From contig NZ_CP040936.1 in the NCBI RefSeq assembly GCF_006352025.1, forward strand, positions 186,001-250,000: a DNA stretch of 64,000 bases, read 5' to 3'. This document shows, piece after piece, positions 55,925 to 64,000 of the stretch. The notes beneath the pieces are model-generated. The model searched no databases. It saw only the letters and a list, made by a program, of their open reading frames with translations, and had not been told where the DNA came from. A program made the translations under genes and the position numbers. Numbering within the stretch: the first letter of the stretch is position 1; every line of letters starts with the position of its first letter. Source of the DNA: Hymenobacter sp. DG01. Its GTDB lineage: Bacteria > Bacteroidota > Bacteroidia > Cytophagales > Hymenobacteraceae.

Positions 55925-57202
55925 ATGCTTCCAGTTCGTTTACCCGCTGTCTCTTCTTTCACCCTCTCGCGGCCGTTTCGGGGCGCCCTTGTACTGCTGG
56001 GGTTGCTGCTCAGTCTGGCCCATATCAGCCAGGCCCAGGTGCAGCTGCGCGGGGTAGTGCGCGACAAAGAAACCAAGGAGGTGCTGCCCTTCGCTAGCGT
56101 AGCGGTGCCCGGCACCAGCAACGGCACCACCACCAACCTGGAGGGCGAGTTTACCCTGGTGGTTAAAAGCCTGCCCGTTACTATTCTTTTCTCCGAGCTA
56201 AACCACGTTCGGGACACCCTGCGCGTTACCTCGGGCGCGGCGCTTGATGTGGCCTTGGCGCCAGCTACCGTAGTGCTGCCCGAGGTGAAAGTAGCCAGCT
56301 ACCCTTTCCAGCTCGTGGACCGTGCCTTCCGAAACCTGCAGCGCAACTACCGCCGCGCCTACTACGGTAAGGCTTTCTACCGCCAAATTACTCGCATCGA
56401 CAACCAGCCTTCTGAGCTGCAGGAAGTGGTCTGGAATGTGAAGTCGAACCCGGCCCGCATTGATGGTACTACCCTGGCTCAGGGCCGCTACGCTGCCCGC
56501 CAGGCGCCCATCAACCTGAGCAACTTCTCGGTGTACACCCGCAAGTTTGGCCTCTTCGACCCCCAGCAGGACAGCACTACCTCCCTGGCTTTGCTGAGCC
56601 CGAACGTAGAGAAGAACTACCTGCTGGAGCTGAAAGGCATTGTGGGCGAGGACTCCACCGGCGGGGTGGCCGAAATTGAGTTTGAAACCCGGCCCGAAAT
56701 AAAATACCGCGCCCAGGGCACCATCTGGATTGACATTGAAACCAACCAGGTAGTGCGCTACCGCATGGTGCAGCCCAGCTTCACGGGCTCCACCAACAAC
56801 CCCCGCCAGAAGTTCGAAAACGCCAAGCTGACCATCGAAATGGCCTTCCGTCCGGCGGGTAAAGCCAGCGTGGCCCCCCTGGAGCTGATGAAGATGGACC
56901 TGACCACCGACCTGACCGAGCCCGGTAAAAAGCCACTGGCTATCAATGTGTCGTCGTTTACCTTCTTCTACGACCAGGCTACTACCCCCACGCGCCTTCC
57001 CTACGCCCGCGCCAGCCTCACGGACCGCGACCTGGACGCCATTCGGGCCAAGCCCTACGACCCTGAGTTCTGGGCCAACAACCCGGTAGTAAAACGCACC
57101 CCCGCCGAAGACGAAGTAATTGCGGCCTTCGAGCAGAAAGGCGCTTTCGGGACGATGGTAAAGAAACCCGCCCCGAAGCCCGGCGCACGAGTTAATCAAT
57201 AG
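55925..57202 (+). CDS. Carboxypeptidase-regulatory-like domain outer-membrane protein
   Basis: 425 residues from ATG 55925; the frame opens earlier but there it overlaps the promoter region and the dismutase gene. Signal peptide about 1-38 (LLSLAHISQAQ). A CarboxypepD_reg-like domain (VQLRGVVRDKETKEVLPFAS) is followed by a region with GKAFYRQITRID, EIEFETRPEIKYRAQGTIWI (20 residues) and VVRYRMVQPSF. This domain order is known from DUF5686-like Bacteroidota envelope proteins, though the long barrel of that family is missing. A terminator follows. Function unknown. Confidence 0.82.
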   Translation: MLPVRLPAVSSFTLSRPFRGALVLLGLLLSLAHISQAQVQLRGVVRDKETKEVLPFASVAVPGTSNGTTTNLEGEFTLVVKSLPVTILFSELNHVRDTLRVTSGAALDVALAPATVVLPEVKVASYPFQLVDRAFRNLQRNYRRAYYGKAFYRQITRIDNQPSELQEVVWNVKSNPARIDGTTLAQGRYAARQAPINLSNFSVYTRKFGLFDPQQDSTTSLALLSPNVEKNYLLELKGIVGEDSTGGVAEIEFETRPEIKYRAQGTIWIDIETNQVVRYRMVQPSFTGSTNNPRQKFENAKLTIEMAFRPAGKASVAPLELMKMDLTTDLTEPGKKPLAINVSSFTFFYDQATTPTRLPYARASLTDRDLDAIRAKPYDPEFWANNPVVKRTPAEDEVIAAFEQKGAFGTMVKKPAPKPGARVNQ

Positions 57203-57218
57203 ACAATAGAAGTTCAGG

Positions 57219-57255
57219 AAAAAAGGCCCGTAGCACTGTGCTACGGGCCTTTTTT
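57219..57255. terminator. Bidirectional terminator
   Basis: AAAAAAGGCCCGTAGCAC and GTGCTACGGGCCTTTTTT, almost perfectly paired, between convergent genes. Confidence 0.93.
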
Positions 57256-57289
57256 ATTGCAAGCCTTTGTAAGCTAACCGAAACCCCGA

Positions 57290-58006
57290 TTAAGGGTTGG
57301 TGCTCCACATGCCGGCTTCCTTGATGAAAATACGACGGTTGAGCTTGAGCTGAGAGATGATGAACTCAGCCAGGTCCTCGGGTTGCATTACCTTCTCGGG
57401 GTTACCGTCGGTGAGCTTGTTGTTGATGGCAAGCTCGGTGGCCACGGTGCTGGGCGTGAGGGCCGACACGCGGATGTTCTGCTTGCGCACTTCCTGCATC
57501 AAGGACTCGGTAAGGCCCAGCAAAGCAAACTTCGAGGCGCTGTAGGCGCTGGTGGTGGCGGCTCCGCGCTGGCCAGCGGTAGAAGCAATGTTGATAATGT
57601 CGCCCGACTCGCGCTGAATCATCTGGGGGAGCACTGCACGCGTGATGTAGTAAGTGCCCAGCAGGTTCACCCGAATGATGTTTTCCCACTCCTCGGGGTC
57701 CATGTCCACGAGTTTGGCAAAGGTGCCGATGCCGGCGTTGTTGATCAGGATGTCGATGCTACCCAGCTCCTGAATGGCCTGATTTACGGCGGCTTCGGCG
57801 GCGGCGCGGTCGGCTACGTCGGCGGTTACTACCACGGCTTTTACGCCCAAGGCTTCAATTTCCTGGGCTACTTCCCGGAGCTGGCTTTCAGTACGGGCCA
57901 GCAGGGCCACGTTGGCGCCTTCCTGAGCCAGGGCTACGGCCACGGCCCGGCCAATTCCTTTACCAGCGCCCGTTACCAGGGCGTTCTTACCGGCTAATGA
58001 TTCCAT
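57290..58006 (-). CDS. Short-chain dehydrogenase/reductase (FabG-like)
   Basis: 238 residues. NAD(P) motif [20 protein letters not shown] at 11-30, the NAG motif in [13 protein letters not shown], the catalytic Ser and the Tyr-Lys pair in INIASTAG and [10 protein letters not shown]. Ends with a tail typical of 3-ketoacyl-(acyl-carrier-protein) reductase relatives (YbbO/FabG-like, as in [12 protein letters not shown]). NADP preference is likely. Could be a fatty-acid or a general ketone reductase. No partner gene nearby; start ATG 58006. Confidence 0.93.
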   Translation of the reverse strand: MESLAGKNALVTGAGKGIGRAVAVALAQEGANVALLARTESQLREVAQEIEALGVKAVVVTADVADRAAAEAAVNQAIQELGSIDILINNAGIGTFAKLVDMDPEEWENIIRVNLLGTYYITRAVLPQMIQRESGDIINIASTAGQRGAATTSAYSASKFALLGLTESLMQEVRKQNIRVSALTPSTVATELAINNKLTDGNPEKVMQPEDLAEFIISQLKLNRRIFIKEAGMWSTNP

Positions 58007-58122
58007 AAGGGAGAGGTTGAAAAAGAGGTTTTCGGCGGCCTCGGCGGTGACATAGGTAGCGCTTCGGCCAGTTTCAGAAAGACTACAACCAGATTGCCCG
58101 CCGGATGTTGCCGGCCGGGCGC

Positions 58123-59742
58123 TTACAGAGCATTCAGCTGCGAGTAAAGGGTAGAGGTAGTAATGTCCAGCTCCCGCTCTACGCGCCGCACGGCTTCCTC
58201 GCTGAAGGTGCCGGCGCGGTGCAGCTGTACCAGCAGTTCCCGCTCGTGCTCAATAACAGCCAGCTGCTGACGCAGAATCTGCTCGAACTCGGCACGCTCG
58301 GCGGCGGGGTTTGAGGTATTATCGGAGGTAGCATCGGGCGGAACGGGATTTTCCAGGCGGCTGATGCGATGCTCGAAGCGGTTGCGAATTTCCCGAAAAG
58401 CGCGGGCGTCGGTAGCGCCGGCCACCGTCGAGTCGATGTAGGTGAGGGCGGCACGGGCCAGTTCCAGGCGCAGCTCCCGCGCCTCCTGCAGATCCTGCTC
58501 GGGTGGCGTCTGCACGCCCAGGCGACGCACAAACCAAGGCAAGGAAAGCCCCTGTACCACCAGCGTTACGAGGATAACGCAGAAGGTAATGAACAGAATC
58601 AGGTTGCGCTGCGGAAACGGCTCGCCGTTGCTCAGCACCATTGGCAACGCCAGCGCCGTCGCTAACGACACTACCCCCCTCATCCCCGACCAGGATACCA
58701 CAAACAGCTCCCGGGCCTGCTCTTTAACCGAAGTAAACTCCTGCCCGCCCCGTCCGAAATAGTAGGAGGAAAGACCAGCCGGAAAAATCCACAGCAGCCG
58801 CACCACAATGGCCACCACGCTAATCAGCAGCCCATACCCAATAATGGTGGGTAGGGAATAAGCGCCCAACCCTTCCATAATGGCCGGCAGCTGCAAGCCA
58901 ATGAGGATAAACACGAAGCCGTTGAGCAGGAAAGTGAGGACTTTCCAGAAGTTGCTGCGCCGGATGCGGGTCCGGAACGTGTAGGCCTCAAACGAATTCC
59001 ACGACATCACTAGCCCCGTTGCCACCACTGCCAATACTCCGGAAATGTGCAGGTGCTCCGCCAGCACATAGCCCATAAACGGACTGAGCAGGCTGAGCAC
59101 GGTGGCCAGGGTAGGGTCTTGCACGCGGCTTTGCAGGCGGGTAAAGAGGTAGCCCAACGCCGCGCCCAGCGCCAGTCCGCCGCCTGCCACCAGCAGAAAC
59201 TGCAGGCCGGCCTCCCAAAGCCCGAAGGTGCCGCTTACCACGGCCGCCACGGCGTAGCGGTAGGCAATCAGGGCCGAGGCATCATTCAGTAGGCTTTCCC
59301 CTTCCAGAATGGTCGATACCCGCCGGGGCAGGCCCAAACCGTGAGTAGCGCTGGTAGCGGCTACCGCATCGGGCGGCGACACGATGGCGCCCAGTACAAA
59401 GCCCAGGGCCCAGGTCATGCCCGGAATGAAGTAATGCGCTACGGCCGCCACCGCCGCCATGGTAAACAACACCAGCCCAATGGCCAACAGGGAAATGGAG
59501 CGGTGGTAACGCTTGAAATCGTGCCAGGAGGTGTTGAAACTGGCCTCATAGAGCAGGGGCGGCAGAAACACCAGAAACACCACGTTGGGGCTGAGGCGGA
59601 CTACAGGCAGGCCGGGCACCAGGCCTATGAGCAGGCCGGCTACCACCAGCAACACGGGGTAGGGCAGCTTCAGGCGGTTGGCCAGGGCATACAGCAGCGC
59701 CAGCGCCGCCATCAGCAGAATTACGATTTCGAGGTTTTCCAT
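58123..59742 (-). CDS. Na+/H+ antiporter, CPA1 (NhaP-like)
   Basis: 539 residues from ATG 59742. About twelve membrane helices, then a cytoplasmic C-terminal domain of about 140 residues that is helical and charged. The ion-site segments are [17 protein letters not shown] and [20 protein letters not shown], as in CPA1 exchangers. The tail ([20 protein letters not shown]) may sense pH or act in dimers. It should export sodium in exchange for protons at the inner membrane. An earlier in-frame start (59778) is weaker. Divergent from the DUF885 lipoprotein gene. Confidence 0.94.
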   Translation of the reverse strand: MENLEIVILLMAALALLYALANRLKLPYPVLLVVAGLLIGLVPGLPVVRLSPNVVFLVFLPPLLYEASFNTSWHDFKRYHRSISLLAIGLVLFTMAAVAAVAHYFIPGMTWALGFVLGAIVSPPDAVAATSATHGLGLPRRVSTILEGESLLNDASALIAYRYAVAAVVSGTFGLWEAGLQFLLVAGGGLALGAALGYLFTRLQSRVQDPTLATVLSLLSPFMGYVLAEHLHISGVLAVVATGLVMSWNSFEAYTFRTRIRRSNFWKVLTFLLNGFVFILIGLQLPAIMEGLGAYSLPTIIGYGLLISVVAIVVRLLWIFPAGLSSYYFGRGGQEFTSVKEQARELFVVSWSGMRGVVSLATALALPMVLSNGEPFPQRNLILFITFCVILVTLVVQGLSLPWFVRRLGVQTPPEQDLQEARELRLELARAALTYIDSTVAGATDARAFREIRNRFEHRISRLENPVPPDATSDNTSNPAAERAEFEQILRQQLAVIEHERELLVQLHRAGTFSEEAVRRVERELDITTSTLYSQLNAL

Positions 59743-59870
59743 AGAATAGACAGCGCGCCTGCGGTAGTACGCCCCCATTGCTGCCCCGGGTTTCGGCCCA
59801 GCTTGGGGGTAGCAAATTCAGAAAACATCGGTGTACCTTCCCGGTCTGAACGCAACTTCCTTTTCTCCCC

Positions 59871-61724
59871 ATGAAAAAACTCGCTCTGGGCGGCCTGTTC
59901 GCCTGCGCCCTCCTGGCCGCCTGCAACCAGCAGAAATCAACGGAACAAGACAGCGCGGCCACCACCGAAACCAACTTGGCCGACATCAAAGACACAAAGC
60001 AACTCTTTGACGCCTACTGGGAGGAAAACGCCCGGTTGTTTCCGCTGGAAGCCACCGCGCAGGGCGACAACCGCTACAACGACCAACTGCCCAACGACGG
60101 CACCAAGGAGTTTCGGGGCAAGCTTCAGGCCTTCTACCAGAAGTACCTGAATGGCCTGCAGAAATTCAACCGCGAGGAGCTGTCGGCCAACGACAAGATC
60201 AGCTACGACATCTTCCGCTACGATCTGGAGAGCAAGCTGGAAGGCCTGCGGCAACCCACCTGGATGATGCCTTTCCAGCAGTTCTGGGGCCTACCCCTCA
60301 GCATGGGCCAATACGGCTCGGGCGAGGGTGTGCAGCCTTTCAAAACCGCCAAGGACTACGACAACTGGCTGGGCCGGGTGCGCGGCTTCTCGGTATGGGC
60401 CGATACGGCCATCAGCAACTTCCGGCAGGGCATGAAGGTTGGAGTAGTGCTGCCCAAGGCGCTGGTGGTGAAGATGATTCCGCAGATGCGCGCCATGGAA
60501 ACCTCTGACCCGACCAAGAGCCTGTTCTACGGCCCCATCAACAAGTTTCCCGAAGGCCTGACCGATGCCGACAAACAGCGCATCACAGCGGCCTACAAAA
60601 AGGCTATTCAGGAAGAGCTGGTGCCTACCTACAAAAAGCTCGGCGACTTCCTGGAAAAGGAATATCTGCCCAAGTCGCGGCCCAGCACCGGCATTGCGGC
60701 TATTCCGGGCGGCCCCGAGATGTACAAGTACTATGTGAAAACGTGGACGACTACCGACAAGACGCCTGAGGAAATCTACCAGACCGGCCAGCAGGAGGTA
60801 GCTCGCATCCGGGGCGAGATGGAGAAAGTGAAGGCGCAAGTCGGCTTTAAAGGCGACCTAAAGGCGTTCTTCGCTTCCCTGAAAACGGACCCCAAGCTGA
60901 TGCCCTATAAAACCCCGGAAGATGTGCTGGGGGCTTTCCGGGCCATTCAGACCAAAATGGAGCCCAACCTGAAGAAAATGTTCGGGCGCACCCCCAAGAC
61001 GCCGTTTGAAATCCGCCAGACGGAAGCTTTCCGGGCCGCATCGGCCTCGGCGGAGTACAACCCGGGTAGCCCCGACGGCTCTCGGCCGGGCGTTTTCTAC
61101 ATCCCGATTGTAGATGCCACTAAGTTCAACGTCACCTCCGGCATGGAGTCGTTGTTTTTGCACGAAGCCATTCCGGGCCACCATTACCAGACTTCGCTGC
61201 AGCAGGAAAACACCGATCTGCCTAAGTTCCGGCGGTTTGCCTGGTACGGGGCCATGGGCGAAGGCTGGGCCCTCTACACCGAAAGCCTGGGCAAAGAGCT
61301 GGGCCTCTACCAGGACCCCTATCAGTACATGGGCGCCCTCGGCGACGAAATGCACCGCGCCGTGCGCCTGGTAGTGGACGTGGGCATGCACACCAAAAAT
61401 ATGACCCGCGAAGAGGCCATTAAGTACATGCTCGACAACGAAGCCATCAGCGAAGATGGGGCCGTGGCCGAAATTGAGCGCTACATGGCCATTCCGGGCC
61501 AGGCCCTGAGCTACAAAATCGGGGCTTTGAAAATCCGGGAGCTGCGCCAGAAATACGAGCAGCAGCTGGGTGCTCATAACAACAAGCTGCGCGAGAAGTA
61601 CGCCGGCCAAAGCCGCTCCCACTTCCGCCTCAGCGACTTCCACGATGAGCTGCTGAAAGATGGCGTAATGCCTCTGGCCGTGCTGGAACGCAAGATGGAC
61701 ACCTGGGCCGCGAATCAAAAATAG
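59871..61724 (+). CDS. DUF885 family lipoprotein, metallopeptidase-like
   Basis: 617 residues. The lipoprotein signal is MKKLALGGLFACALLAACNQ. The DUF885 mark HEAIPGHHYQTSLQ lies at about 430-445, with GEGWALYTESLGKELGLY after it and RREALRQKY-like helices at the end. HExxxGHH-type sequences fit zinc metallopeptidase use. Full length for the family. Anchored lipoprotein probably in the outer membrane or periplasm. Physiological substrate is unknown. A terminator follows. Confidence 0.92.
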   Translation: MKKLALGGLFACALLAACNQQKSTEQDSAATTETNLADIKDTKQLFDAYWEENARLFPLEATAQGDNRYNDQLPNDGTKEFRGKLQAFYQKYLNGLQKFNREELSANDKISYDIFRYDLESKLEGLRQPTWMMPFQQFWGLPLSMGQYGSGEGVQPFKTAKDYDNWLGRVRGFSVWADTAISNFRQGMKVGVVLPKALVVKMIPQMRAMETSDPTKSLFYGPINKFPEGLTDADKQRITAAYKKAIQEELVPTYKKLGDFLEKEYLPKSRPSTGIAAIPGGPEMYKYYVKTWTTTDKTPEEIYQTGQQEVARIRGEMEKVKAQVGFKGDLKAFFASLKTDPKLMPYKTPEDVLGAFRAIQTKMEPNLKKMFGRTPKTPFEIRQTEAFRAASASAEYNPGSPDGSRPGVFYIPIVDATKFNVTSGMESLFLHEAIPGHHYQTSLQQENTDLPKFRRFAWYGAMGEGWALYTESLGKELGLYQDPYQYMGALGDEMHRAVRLVVDVGMHTKNMTREEAIKYMLDNEAISEDGAVAEIERYMAIPGQALSYKIGALKIRELRQKYEQQLGAHNNKLREKYAGQSRSHFRLSDFHDELLKDGVMPLAVLERKMDTWAANQK

Positions 61725-61738
61725 GCGCTACCTCAAGC

Positions 61739-61769
61739 AAAAAGGGCAACCCACCGGGTTGCCCTTTTT
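61739..61769. terminator. Bidirectional terminator
   Basis: AAAAAGGGCAACCC and GGGTTGCCCTTTTT around ACC, between the DUF885 gene and the convergent repeat lipoprotein. Confidence 0.93.
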
Positions 61770-61791
61770 CGTGGTAAGCCAGCAGTAGGGC

Positions 61792-62355
61792 TCAGGTAGT
61801 TCCGCCACCACCGCCCGTGGTGCCGCCCCCGGAGGTGGTGCCACCCGTGGTACCCGTAGTTCCGGTGGTGCTACCCGTTGTTCCAGTTGTGCCACCGGTA
61901 GTGCCTGTTGTCCCAGTCGTACCCGTAGTGCCAGTTGTTCCAGTGGTACCCGTCGTTCCGGTGGTACCTGTAGTGCCAGTTGTTCCGGTGGTACCCGTCG
62001 TACCAGTAGTTCCGGTTGTGCCAGTCGTACCGGTCGTGCCGGTCGTGCCGGTCGTGCCGGTCGTACCCGTGGTGCCAGTCGTGCCAGTCGTGCCAGTCGT
62101 ACCCGTGGTTCCCGTGGTACCCGTCGTCCCTGTTGTACCCGTGGTTCCGGTAGTACCCGTCGTTCCGGTAGTACCTGTCGTGCCAGTGGTACCTGTTGTT
62201 CCGGTAGTACCAGTGGTACTGCCACTAGTGCTGCCTGTGGTGCTACCCGAAGTGGTACCACCCGAGTTCGAGTCGTCATCGTCGTCGCAGGAGGTAAGGG
62301 CTAAAGAGCCCCATAGCATGGAGGCTAAAAGAACGGACATCCATTTGTGTTTCAT
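61792..62355 (-). CDS. Gly-Thr-Thr repeat lipoprotein
   Basis: 187 residues. A lipoprotein signal ends ALTSC, then a row of five Asp. From residue 34 on, the chain is Gly, Thr and Ser only. Residues about 49-153 are some 35 uninterrupted Gly-Thr-Thr triplets, and the end is Gly-rich. No other amino acids occur there. The codons vary, so the amino acid repeat is kept although the DNA differs. A surface stalk or glycosylated extension is plausible because Thr can carry O-glycans, as known in Bacteroidota. No function is assigned. Confidence 0.85.
   Translation of the reverse strand: MKHKWMSVLLASMLWGSLALTSCDDDDDSNSGGTTSGSTTGSTSGSTTGTTGTTGTTGTTGTTGTTGTTGTTGTTGTTGTTGTTGTTGTTGTTGTTGTTGTTGTTGTTGTTGTTGTTGTTGTTGTTGTTGTTGTTGTTGTTGTTGTTGTTGTTGGTTGTTGSTTGTTGTTGGTTSGGGTTGGGGGTT
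61897..62211. repeat. Nine-base-period coding repeat
   Basis: About 35 units of 9 bp, each a Gly-Thr-Thr codon triplet on the minus strand. Codon use differs from unit to unit, so the DNA is not a simple satellite. Likely prone to length change by slippage or recombination. Confidence 0.9.
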
Positions 62356-62611
62356 AGCTTTGCTGGTGATGAGGTGGAAAGTGCTTTTGTATCAGGATAT
62401 TACGGAATTTGCAAGGCCGTATTTACTCGTAAATCTGGAAGGTAAACACGGATTATCGTCAGAGAAAATGAGGGTATTCCCGGAGAAGCTGATCCGCAAA
62501 CACATTACTGCTCAGGCACACAGCCCGGAGCCGGGCACGACCCGGCAACGCCCGGCTGCGTAAGAAGCTAGGGTGCCGGTCTGGAACTTACCCGGCACTA
62601 CCTTTCCAGCT

Positions 62612-63121
62612 ATGAGCAAGCATCTGTGGCAAACTGTGGGGCTTGGGGCAGTTGCCGGCCTCCGAAGCATGACGGCACCGGCCCTCTTGAGCAGCAACCT
62701 CCTCACGTATCACCCGCACGCACTGGCAGGCTCACCCCTGCGCTGGCTTCAGAAGCCATTAGTAGCGCACGGCTTGAAAGTGCTGGCCGCCAGTGAAATG
62801 ACTGCCGATAAAGTCCCGCAAATGCCCGCCCGTATTGTGCCGGTATCGTTGTTGGGGCGGGCAGCAGCGGGCGCCCTCGTCGGAGCGACCCTCTATAAAA
62901 TCAACCACGACAAGCAACTGACCGGGGCGCTACTAGGGGCAATGGCCGCAGTGGGCGCCACCTACGCCGGCTACTTTCTGCGCAAAAAAGCCACCCAGGC
63001 GTCCGGCCTTGCCAGCGGGGTAGTAGGCGGCCTGGAAGACGCTCTGACCCTGGGCGTTGGGCTGGCACTAACGAAGGGCACGAATGCCGGGGCCCCGCAA
63101 CCCCGGCGCTGGGTGCTATAG
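62612..63121 (+). CDS. DUF4126-like membrane protein
   Basis: 169 residues from ATG 62612. An in-frame GTG at 62573 is less likely, because a TACCTTTC box lies between. Hydrophobic segments near 8-25 and from about 75 on (SLLGRAAAGALVGATLYK, AMAAVGATYAGYFLRK, GVVGGLEDALTLGVGLAL) give three to four helices. The pattern LGAVAGLRSMTAPALLS and the C-terminal GLEDALTLGVG match DUF4126 members. Function unknown. Stands alone between two terminators. Confidence 0.82.
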   Translation: MSKHLWQTVGLGAVAGLRSMTAPALLSSNLLTYHPHALAGSPLRWLQKPLVAHGLKVLAASEMTADKVPQMPARIVPVSLLGRAAAGALVGATLYKINHDKQLTGALLGAMAAVGATYAGYFLRKKATQASGLASGVVGGLEDALTLGVGLALTKGTNAGAPQPRRWVL

Positions 63122-63142
63122 TTCTTTTCTGAAAAACCCATG

Positions 63143-63176
63143 AAAAAGCCCCTGCCGGAGTACCGGTAGGGGCTTA
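63143..63176. terminator. Terminator hairpin
   Basis: AAAAAGCCCCTGCCGG and CCGGTAGGGGCTT with a short loop, after the DUF4126 gene and facing the convergent lipoprotein gene. Confidence 0.85.
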
Positions 63177-63225
63177 TCTATAGGAGGTTAAGCCTATGCG
63201 AGGGGGTAGGTAGTAGCATGCTAGC

Positions 63226-63546
63226 CTATTGCTCGCGTGTGGTTGCCTGCACCTCGCTGTTGCCGGAGGGCATGTCGCCTACGGGGGAGCCGGCGTTGTT
63301 GGGCTGGCCTTCAATGGCGGCATCCACGGAGGTTTTCTGGTTCTGGGCCGAGCCGGTGCCAATGGGTGTGTATGCCTCGTCACCACCGCTCACGCTGTCA
63401 CGCATGGTTTCTATGGGCCGGGCCTTCTGGTAGGTAGAAAAATCCTGGGAAACCTGGGGGTCTTTGCCCGGCGTGTTGCGGTAGTCGCAGCCGGTGAGCG
63501 AGGCCATCAGGGCGCCAGCAGCCAGCAAAGGAAGAAAGCGTTTCAT
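63226..63546 (-). CDS. Small lipoprotein, disordered
   Basis: 106 residues from ATG 63546, the start of the lipoprotein signal (FLPLLAAGALMASLTGCD). The mature part is Ser/Gln/Asn/Gly-rich with no visible domain. A longer in-frame ATG at 63579 precedes the signal and is less likely. Function unknown. Divergent from the Dph6-like gene. Confidence 0.75.
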   Translation of the reverse strand: MKRFLPLLAAGALMASLTGCDYRNTPGKDPQVSQDFSTYQKARPIETMRDSVSGGDEAYTPIGTGSAQNQKTSVDAAIEGQPNNAGSPVGDMPSGNSEVQATTREQ

Positions 63547-63654
63547 GGGAATAGAAGTCAAGGTAGAGAAAGGAAGCATCTATGCAAAGGCAAACGTACC
63601 CGGCCCGGCTGCGGTTGCGCCGGACCTTGCGGGCGCGGGCCTTACCTTTAAGCC

Positions 63655-64000
63655 ATGCCCTTTCCTACCCTCATGAACTGGAGCGGCGGCAAAGACTCTG
63701 CCCTGGCCCTCTACCACGCCCTGCACGACCCTGCTCTGCACGTTACGGACCTGCTAACCAGCGTAAACGCCCACTACGGGCGCGTGTCCATGCACGGCGT
63801 GCGGGTAGCGCTGCTGGAAGCCCAGGCCCAGCGCATCGGCCTACCTCTCACCCAGCTGGAGCTGCCCGAAACGCCCGACATGGCCCTCTACGAGCAGCAG
63901 ATGCGCGCCACGCTGGCTCCTTTGCAGGCACGGGGTATTCAGCGGGCCGTGTTCGGGGATATTTACTTGGAGGATTTGCGCCACTACCGCGAGCAGCAGC
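63655..64000 (+). CDS. Dph6-like ATP-pyrophosphatase (partial, runs off the window)
   Basis: The first 115 codons of a gene cut by the window end. MNWSGGKDSALALYHALHD holds the PP-loop SGGKDS of N-type ATP-pyrophosphatases, and LLTSVNAHYGRVSMHGV and FGDIYLEDLRHYRE match diphthine-ammonia-ligase-like (DUF71/Dph6) proteins. Bacteria lack diphthamide, so the bacterial members act on other, mostly unknown substrates. ATG 63655 follows a TACCTTTA box by four bases. Confidence 0.85.
   Translation, partial: MPFPTLMNWSGGKDSALALYHALHDPALHVTDLLTSVNAHYGRVSMHGVRVALLEAQAQRIGLPLTQLELPETPDMALYEQQMRATLAPLQARGIQRAVFGDIYLEDLRHYREQQ

Noticed and set aside
61817..62563. Val-Pro-Val repeat frame and possible CRISPR-like periodicity
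   Set aside because: The 9-bp period comes from the Gly-Thr-Thr coding repeat on the other strand. There are no spacers and no cas genes.

Overview
The window reads as a chromosome segment of a GC-rich Bacteroidota bacterium, most likely a Hymenobacter-like member of the Cytophagales. The grounds are two SusC/SusD outer-membrane import pairs, proteins with C-terminal type IX secretion signals, many lipoproteins with Bacteroidota-style lipoboxes, -7 promoter boxes of the TAnnTTTG type, few Shine-Dalgarno sites, and an alpha-glucan gene set typical of this phylum. Genus is an inference from composition and gene style. I see no rRNA or tRNA genes, no CRISPR array, no transposase and no phage genes.

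Layout. 0.2-4.7 kb: a minus-strand run of secreted GH31 glucosidase, a small membrane protein and an AraC regulator. 4.9-6.3 kb: three tandem small paralogues of unknown function. 6.4-14.8 kb: gamma-glutamyltransferase, then an alpha-glucan block (eukaryotic-type branching enzyme, a GT4-like half protein coupled to a DUF1905 protein, cytosolic GH31). 14.9-20.1 kb: a minus-strand series (ferredoxin-type reductase, alpha/beta hydrolase, T9SS cargo protein, rhomboid protease, and a membrane protein sharing the rhomboid's N-terminal module). 20.3-24.8 kb: two disordered acidic proteins, then a probable envelope set (serine hydrolase, VanX-like dipeptidase, GHL10 hydrolase). 24.9-31.1 kb: SusC/SusD/lipoprotein operon. 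31.5-41.1 kb: acyltransferase, DUF2059 protein, acyl-CoA ligase, thioredoxin/DUF3738 fusion, GH3/serine-hydrolase fusion and PhoD-like phosphatase. 41.3-46.4 kb: a probable metal-uptake cluster (Cys-motif membrane protein, TonB receptor, PepSY protein, lipoprotein). 46.4-54.8 kb: a second SusC/SusD locus plus M14 peptidase. 55-64 kb: exported superoxide dismutase, a carboxypeptidase-regulatory-domain protein, an SDR, a Na+/H+ antiporter, a DUF885 lipoprotein, a Gly-Thr-Thr repeat lipoprotein, a DUF4126 protein, a small lipoprotein, and the 5' end of a Dph6-like gene.

The most interesting segment is the 838-bp leader between 46,424 and 47,261. It holds a -33/-7 promoter, a compact SAM-I-clan aptamer, and immediately after it a 38-codon ORF whose last 18 residues include four Cys and four Met. 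Several hairpins follow before a SusC/SusD pair and an M14 peptidase. This looks like a doubly sensed (SAM plus Met/Cys translation) control of an outer-membrane importer, possibly for sulfur-containing peptides.

The second notable structure is a dispersed family of about 30-nt intergenic hairpins whose variants change both sides of one stem together. That indicates one element family with a conserved fold.
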